DNA from: Treponema sp.
GTDB lineage: Bacteria > Spirochaetota > Spirochaetia > Treponematales > Treponemataceae
Direction: 5' to 3'
Assembly: GCA_017962415.1 (NCBI GenBank)
Contig: JAGCVK010000008.1
Coordinates: 22,213 to 86,212 of the forward strand
DNA length: 64,000 nucleotides
Part shown: positions 59,712-64,000 of the stretch, piece by piece
Position numbering within the stretch: the first letter of the stretch is position 1
Layout of the letters: each line of letters starts with the position of its first letter
The notes under the pieces: model-generated
The model's input: the letters and a program-made list of their open reading frames with translations, nothing else
The model's database searches: none
What the model was told of the DNA's origin: nothing
Made by a program: the position numbers and the translations under genes

Positions 59712-59836
59712 AGGAGGGAGGAGCCCCTCCCTCGCTCCAAAGCCCGCGCTCATTCACTCACCTGCGGCTCGCTCCTTCGCTGCGGCCTTTTCCGCTACCC
59801 ACCCAGCGGGGCTTCGCCCCGCAACGCCCCTCATTT
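59712..59836. repeat. GC-rich palindromic repeat, copy B (most complete)
   Basis: Block order: AGGAGGGAGGAGCCCCTCCC (hairpin), TCGCTCCAAAGCCC, CACTCACCTGCGGCTCGCTC, GCTGCGGCCTTTTCCGCTAC, CCACCC, AGCGGGGCTTCGCCCCGCAA (hairpin) and CGCCCCTCATT. It is the reference for the family. It lies just past the paaK stop and may act as its terminator. Confidence 0.75.
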
Positions 59837-59872
59837 AAGAAATTGCAAATAGATTTTTCCCAAAAATTATGA

Positions 59873-59878
59873 TATTTT
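59873..59878 (+). promoter_or_regulatory. -10 box of birA
   Basis: TATTTT ends 6 nt before the ATG at 59885. No good -35 is seen at the right distance. The candidate TTGCAA at 59843 is 24 nt away. Confidence 0.3.
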
Positions 59879-59884
59879 CATACT

Positions 59885-60970
59885 ATGACAACAAAAGAAA
59901 AGGTTTTGCAGCAGCTTGACGCCGCAAGTGGAAAAAGCGTTTCGGGCCAGGAACTGGCTGCAATTTGCGGAATTAGCCGCGCAGCAATTTGGAAAGCAGT
60001 AAACGCACTTCGCACAGAAGGCTACGATATAGAAGGCACAACAAACGGCGGCTACATTCTAAACGACAAAGATATTTTTTCAACAGAAATCTTCACAAAA
60101 ACCTTTTCACAAAATTTTCAGGAATTTTCAGAATGCCACATTGAGTGTTTTAAAGAAATTGATTCAACAAACACTTACGCAAAGCGACTTCTTGCCGAAT
60201 GCGGAAATTTACGCGCGCCAGACGGTTCACTCACCCAAGCGGGCAAAAAATATCACAAATCAATAATAATTGCAGAAAAACAAACTGCCGGTCGCGGCCG
60301 AATTGGACGCACTTTTGTTTCTCCAGAAAAAAGCGGAATTTATTTTACTTTGATTTATGCACCAAAAGGCGGAATCAAAGAGCCTGCAAAACTCACCGCT
60401 TGCACCGCTGTTGCCGTTTGCCGCGCAATAAAAAAACTTTATGATTATGAACCAAAAATCAAATGGATAAATGATATTTTTGCCAACGGAAAAAAAATCT
60501 GCGGAATTGGAACCGAAGGAATTACCAATTTTGAAAGCGGCCAGATTGAATCGGCTATAATTGGAATTGGCTTAAACATTCATCAAAACAAAAACGCTTT
60601 TTCTCAAGAACTTGCAAAAACAGTTGGCTCGCTCGAAGAAGCAATGGCCGCCCAAAACAACGAAAAGTCAAAGGCTCTCAACCGTTGCCTTCTTGCCGCA
60701 GAAATTTCTGGCCAGGTTCTAAAAATTTTCAAAGAAGACGAAAAATCTCCTGAAAATCATTTTGCAATAATGGAAGAATACAAAAAATTATCTTTTCTTT
60801 TAGGCCAGGAAATCACCGTGTTCCCGCTAATTGGCGACGCTGCTTCAAGCTACAAAGCTAAAGCCACCGACATTGACCAAAACGCAGCCCTAATTGTAAC
60901 ACTTGCCGACGGAACAACCAAAACTCTGAATTCCGGCGAAGTTACGCTAAAATCTGCAAATTTTAATTAA
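59885..60970 (+). CDS. birA: Bifunctional biotin operon repressor/biotin-protein ligase
   Basis: 361 residues. The N-terminal winged HTH (KEKVLQQLDAASGKSVSGQE, LAAICGISRAAIWKAVNALR) precedes the ligase catalytic domain with KQTAGRGRIGRTFVS (GRGRxGR biotinyl-adenylate loop), IKWINDIFANGKKICGIGTE (KWPND/K-x-x-G) and the IIGIGLNIHQN strand. The C-terminal SH3-like domain has GEVTL. Bifunctional BirA represses biotin genes as a holo-dimer, but none are nearby. An insert of about 60 residues in the catalytic domain makes it longer than E. coli BirA (321). Confidence 0.93.
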   Translation: MTTKEKVLQQLDAASGKSVSGQELAAICGISRAAIWKAVNALRTEGYDIEGTTNGGYILNDKDIFSTEIFTKTFSQNFQEFSECHIECFKEIDSTNTYAKRLLAECGNLRAPDGSLTQAGKKYHKSIIIAEKQTAGRGRIGRTFVSPEKSGIYFTLIYAPKGGIKEPAKLTACTAVAVCRAIKKLYDYEPKIKWINDIFANGKKICGIGTEGITNFESGQIESAIIGIGLNIHQNKNAFSQELAKTVGSLEEAMAAQNNEKSKALNRCLLAAEISGQVLKIFKEDEKSPENHFAIMEEYKKLSFLLGQEITVFPLIGDAASSYKAKATDIDQNAALIVTLADGTTKTLNSGEVTLKSANFN

Positions 60971-61034
60971 CAAGATTTTTTGATTGTTGTGTTGCAGGCA
61001 AAAACTTGCTGAGCTTGCCCGCAACTTCAATTAA

Positions 61035-63095
61035 TTAAACTTTGAACTCGTCAATCTTTTCTGAAATGCCGTTTACCGCTTCTGTCATATTTACAGTAAG
61101 CACATCAAGATTTTTAGTTGTTTGCTGCGTAACCGAAGTCATATCAACAATTTTATTAAAGTTCTGCGACATATTCAAAGAAGATTCTTTTAGTCCTGTC
61201 ATAGATTCAAGAACGCTTTGCGCACGAGTTTCAATTTTTTTACTAGAACGCTGAACGCTTGTAGAAATATTATTCATTTTAGAAAGTGTTTCCAGCAAAT
61301 TCTTTGAACCTTCAGACTGTTCTTCAGTTGCCTTTTTAATAGAATAAACCAAATCAGAAGTATTATTTGTTTTTTCAGAAACCACTTCAAAACTAGCTTT
61401 ACTCAAATCGGCACTTTCAACAACCTTTTTGATGTTTTCGGCAATTAATTTAAGGTTTTCTCCAATGCTCTTAGACTGTGTTGCAGAAGTATCAGCAAGT
61501 TTTCTGATTTCTTCGGCAACAACGGCAAAACCTTTTCCCGCATCGCCAGCATGAGCCGACTCAATCATAGCATTCATAGAAAGCAAGTTAGTTTGCGAAG
61601 AAATAGTTGCAATAACCATATTTGTATCTTGCAAAGATTTACTTTGTGCAAGAACTGTATTCAAAAGTTCGTTTACAGTTCGGTTCTTTTCAATACCTTC
61701 GAGCGTTGCAGCATTAAGTTCTTCAAATTCGCCGGCCATTTTGTCAATTGAACCGGTAATAAACTGAATGTTTCCTATCATTTCTTCAATGCCAGCGCTG
61801 GCTTGCGTAATTGCGTCAACTTGAGAATCAATCATCTGATTTAAAGTTTTAATGTTAGAAGAAATTTGTTCTACAAGTTCGCTTGTATTCATAACATTTT
61901 TGTCTTCTTCGGCACGAATTTCTGAAGCGCTTTCAATAGCCTGCGAAATGCTGTTCATTTGAACTGTTGTTTCACCAAGATTATTTTTTACCTGCTCAAA
62001 AGAAGTTTTTAGCTTTTGATTTGCTTCGCCAATTTCTTTTACAGTATCGTGAAGCGTATTTACAAAAGTATTTACAGATTTTTTTACCTGAGAAATTTCG
62101 TTGTTGTGATAGACTGTAAGACGTTTTGTAAGATCCTTGTCTCCAGTATTCAAATCATCAATATTCTTTTTAATCGAATCAAATTTTCCAATAATTCTTT
62201 TGATAACAAGAAGTTCAAGAATCATAAGAATTATTGCAACAATAAATCCGCCAACAAAAGACTGTGTTTTTAAGGAATTTGTGATACTTTCCATTTCGGC
62301 AGTTTCTATAGAAGCAACTACAGTCCACACTTTATTGCTTAAAACAAAAGTTTTTTTGTAAACCTGAAGATTTGAAGTATCGCCGGCTAAAATATCAACT
62401 CCCGCACGAATTTCATCTTTATCATCATAAACAGAAACTCTACCAGTTTTATAAAAGCAACTGCTCAACACTGTAATTGGCTGTAATTCAAGAAAACCAA
62501 CTATACCGCCGGTAATAGTTTCGCCAGTTACATCATCAATAAAATCAGAACGAATAAAAAGCGGCATTGTATAACCACCAGCAGCAACCTTTCGCGGAGA
62601 TTCCAGCCAAACTGCTACATTTTTATTTTTGTGATTTTTATAATATTCAAGATTAAGAATACCCGATTTTGAAGAGCCGCCTTTTGTATTAAAAGTTTCT
62701 GGGCCACCGTCTTCTGCATCTGTATTTGTATCCCAGAAAACCATTACATATTCAAATCCGTCTGGTTTTGTAACTGATTGTATTCTACGCTTAATGTTTG
62801 AAACATTATCGTTTGGATTTACAATTGCGCTCTGAAACACATTCAAAGAATTTACCTGATTTTGAAACCATTGTTTTACGGTATTTACTTCTGTATCAAT
62901 AAAGGTATTAACAGAATCATTATATAATTTTTTGATTGGAACTTTTGTTGTATAAAGACTAACCAGTATAAAAACTGAGATTATTGTAAGTATTTCAAGA
63001 AAAGCAATAAAACCGTACTTTATTAAAAGAGATTCTTTGTGCTGTTTTTTTTCGTTGTTTGCCGGCTTTTCTTTATTCAACTTAATATGATTCAT
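61035..63095 (-). CDS. Methyl-accepting chemotaxis protein with periplasmic sensor
   Basis: 686 residues. TM1 lies around 30-50 (FIAFLEILTIISVFILVSLY). A Cache-like periplasmic sensor (about 50-280) with FEYVMVFWDTNTDAED, YYKNHKNKNVAVWLESPRKV and GGIVGFLELQPITVLS. TM2 lies at about 285-305 (VGGFIVAIILMILELLVI). A HAMP-like region and a signalling domain follow. The conserved tip is VIATISSQTNLLSMNAMIES then AHAGDAGKGFAVVAEEIRKL. The usual AAIEAARAGE is here MIESAHAGD. Signals through CheA/CheW. GAGGTG lies 5 nt before the ATG. Confidence 0.9.
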   Translation of the reverse strand: MNHIKLNKEKPANNEKKQHKESLLIKYGFIAFLEILTIISVFILVSLYTTKVPIKKLYNDSVNTFIDTEVNTVKQWFQNQVNSLNVFQSAIVNPNDNVSNIKRRIQSVTKPDGFEYVMVFWDTNTDAEDGGPETFNTKGGSSKSGILNLEYYKNHKNKNVAVWLESPRKVAAGGYTMPLFIRSDFIDDVTGETITGGIVGFLELQPITVLSSCFYKTGRVSVYDDKDEIRAGVDILAGDTSNLQVYKKTFVLSNKVWTVVASIETAEMESITNSLKTQSFVGGFIVAIILMILELLVIKRIIGKFDSIKKNIDDLNTGDKDLTKRLTVYHNNEISQVKKSVNTFVNTLHDTVKEIGEANQKLKTSFEQVKNNLGETTVQMNSISQAIESASEIRAEEDKNVMNTSELVEQISSNIKTLNQMIDSQVDAITQASAGIEEMIGNIQFITGSIDKMAGEFEELNAATLEGIEKNRTVNELLNTVLAQSKSLQDTNMVIATISSQTNLLSMNAMIESAHAGDAGKGFAVVAEEIRKLADTSATQSKSIGENLKLIAENIKKVVESADLSKASFEVVSEKTNNTSDLVYSIKKATEEQSEGSKNLLETLSKMNNISTSVQRSSKKIETRAQSVLESMTGLKESSLNMSQNFNKIVDMTSVTQQTTKNLDVLTVNMTEAVNGISEKIDEFKV

Positions 63096-63204
63096 TAGAA
63101 CACCTCACTAGCTACAATTCCAGTATTCTAATAGTATAAATTAAAACCTATTTTAGTCAACTTTTTTACCAGGACTTTAAGATACTTATAATAGAAAGAA
63201 ATGA

Positions 63205-63606
63205 TTAATCTGCGCGCGGTTTATGGCAATTTGAGCAGCCTACAACGTGAACATGTTTTTTCCCAAGCGCTTTATTAAAAAGACGCGCGGTAAGGCTTTG
63301 GTCTTGTGCAACTTCTTTGTGGCAAACTGGACAGATTCTTTTTAAGCCCGGCTCACAACGCGGGTAACAATGCGGGCAGCCCATAATTATCATAAGCTGG
63401 TCTGGTACGTTCATTGGGCGATAAACTTTTGAAATGATATTTTCGCCAACAAAAAGATTTGAATCGCAAAGCGGGCATTTTACGGGTTGCAGAGTTTTGG
63501 AGTTTGTGTGTGAGCCACTTTGGCTTTTGCGATTTGAATATTTAAAACACCAAACGATTAGCGCGATTATTACGCAAACGGCCGCGCCCATTAATAAGTA
63601 ATCCAT
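63205..63606 (-). CDS. Membrane-anchored zinc-ribbon protein
   Basis: 133 residues. One membrane segment at the start (LLMGAAVCVIIALIVWCF) is followed by a Ser/Thr linker. Four Cys pairs, PVKCPLCDSN, GCPHCYPRC, ICPVCHKE and GCSNCHK, look like two zinc ribbons. A TATACT lies 3 nt before the ATG at 63606, too close for a conventional leader. A TTG at 63636 is an alternative start. Treponema-type small zinc-ribbon proteins of this layout are of unknown role. Confidence 0.6.
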   Translation of the reverse strand: MDYLLMGAAVCVIIALIVWCFKYSNRKSQSGSHTNSKTLQPVKCPLCDSNLFVGENIISKVYRPMNVPDQLMIIMGCPHCYPRCEPGLKRICPVCHKEVAQDQSLTARLFNKALGKKHVHVVGCSNCHKPRAD

Positions 63607-63640
63607 ATTATTAGTATAACACGATGCGGTAGGCAATGGA

Positions 63641-63728
63641 ATGGTGCTGCGCAGCAGCAGTGCGAAGCACCGAGCGTTAGCGAGCCATGTAACTGCCGAC
63701 GGCGGAACGAAGTGGAGCCGGACCGCCC
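63641..63728. repeat. GC-rich palindromic repeat, copy G (upstream of flaB)
   Basis: GGTGCTGCGCAGCAGC and GTGCGAAGCACCGAGCGTTAGC followed by GCCGACGGCGGAACGAAGTGG. It shares the GAGCG..GCGAG words with the other copies but not the two standard hairpins, so it is a diverged relative. Confidence 0.45.
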
Positions 63729-63761
63729 AAAATAAAAAATTAAAAAAAATTAAAATTTTTC

Positions 63762-63788
63762 TAAACTTTTTTTTGCCATACCCGAAAA
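63762..63788 (+). promoter_or_regulatory. Sigma-28-type promoter of flaB
   Basis: TAAACTTT, 11 nt, CCCGAAAA. Against the flagellar sigma-28 consensus (TAAAGTTT, N11, GCCGATAA) it agrees at 7 of 8 and 6 of 8 positions. Confidence 0.65.
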
Positions 63789-63795
63789 TGAAGTA

Positions 63796-63925
63796 AAGGG
63801 TGGTGGAAACCCGTGAGGTAAAGCACGAGGTGCTTTTTAGCCACGTTGTGGTTAAGAAAATACTTCTAAAAGTATTACCTCCACCTATGTGTTTTATCTT
63901 TTAACCTAACTATAAGGAGATTATT
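63796..63925 (+). ncRNA. Structured leader of flaB mRNA
   Basis: About 130 nt with several hairpins: AAAGCAC-GAG-GTGCTTT (near 63823-63839), GCCAC-GTT-GTGGT (63841-63853) and AATACTT-CTAA-AAGTATT (63859-63876). A GGTGGTGG segment near 63800 can pair with CCTCCACC at about 63878. The ribosome-binding site AAGGAGA follows. Translational control by CsrA is possible (the ribosome-binding site contains the ANGGA core) but unproven. Confidence 0.4.
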
Positions 63926-64000
63926 ATGGTTATTAATCACAATATGAGTGCTATGTTCGCTCAGCGTTCCCAGGGAATTCAGGATCTTAACCAGCAGAAG
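63926..64000 (+). CDS. flaB: Flagellin FlaB, N-terminal part (cut by window edge)
   Basis: The first 25 codons read MVINHNMSAMFAQRSQGIQD then LNQQK. MxINHN-(M/L)-SAM-A-R is the conserved N-terminus of spirochete FlaB core flagellins, which are assembled in the periplasmic flagellar filament. The ATG has AAGGAG 6 nt upstream and a sigma-28-type promoter 138 nt upstream. The rest lies beyond the window. Confidence 0.93.
   Translation, partial: MVINHNMSAMFAQRSQGIQDLNQQK

Noticed and set aside
57694..60970. ECF transporter as a biotin system because birA is near
   Set aside because: The S component resembles TrpP and lacks the BioY pattern that I recognise; the operator is shared with paaK, not birA.
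1..64000. CRISPR array, tRNA, rRNA, prophage or insertion sequence
   Set aside because: No regularly spaced direct repeats, no cloverleaf or rRNA stretch and no transposase or phage structural gene was found on reading both strands; small tRNAs could still be missed without a search tool.

Overview
The window is a spirochete chromosome segment, almost certainly a Treponema (host-associated, low to moderate GC). The evidence is the FlaB-type flagellin start at the right edge behind a sigma-28-like promoter, the archaeal-type PheS typical of spirochetes, many short lipoproteins and secreted proteins, a bactofilin/M23 pair, and c-di-GMP and chemotaxis proteins. No tRNA, rRNA, CRISPR array, prophage or complete insertion sequence was seen. 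Genes are dense and mostly in short directional runs.

Layout. 0-7 kb: a truncated methyltransferase, a GNAT remnant, a stand-alone AICAR transformylase (purH) and, 3 kb away, an archaeal-type IMP cyclohydrolase (purO); together these replace bifunctional PurH. 7-18 kb: rlmL-tetR, pheS, then a long leftward run (tatD, dusB, a large spirochete protein, a diguanylate cyclase, a rhomboid protease and secreted proteins). 18-24 kb: a rightward cell-shape and RNA cluster (M23 peptidase, bactofilin, YaaR, RicT/YaaT, methyltransferase, proS). 25-37 kb: GerMN protein, orphan gene, nfnBA, an envelope pair (beta-barrel protein and a lipoprotein interrupted by an in-frame stop), tex, a PilZ-like protein and a dicarboxylate-type symporter. 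37-47 kb: mgtC, metK with a structured leader, nth, a DUF805 protein, mscS, an HD protein, yhbY, pyrE and a phosphohexomutase. 48-60 kb: an aromatic-metabolism region with iorAB, a thioesterase, aroG, pheA behind a Phe-rich leader peptide and terminator, an ECF transporter with a TrpP-like S component, and paaK. 60-64 kb: birA, a chemotaxis receptor, a zinc-ribbon protein and flaB.

The most striking signals are regulatory or structural. (1) Upstream of pheA there is a 30-codon ORF with 11 Phe codons, its own promoter and a strong terminator, which is the architecture of a phenylalanine attenuator. (2) A GC-rich palindromic repeat recurs in intergenic spaces. One copy lies in frame inside iorA, adding about 29 residues, and another forms the N-terminus of a GNAT remnant. 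(3) Several genes have good -35/-10 promoters ending only 6-9 nt before ATG, implying leaderless or nearly leaderless mRNAs. (4) The divergent ECF/paaK promoters carry the same 20-bp dyad over each -10 box, predicting one repressor for both. (5) A Ser-rich lipoprotein continues in frame for 105 codons beyond a single TAA.

All assignments come from reading the sequence. No database search, folding program or alignment was run, so family names rest on recognised motifs and gene context.
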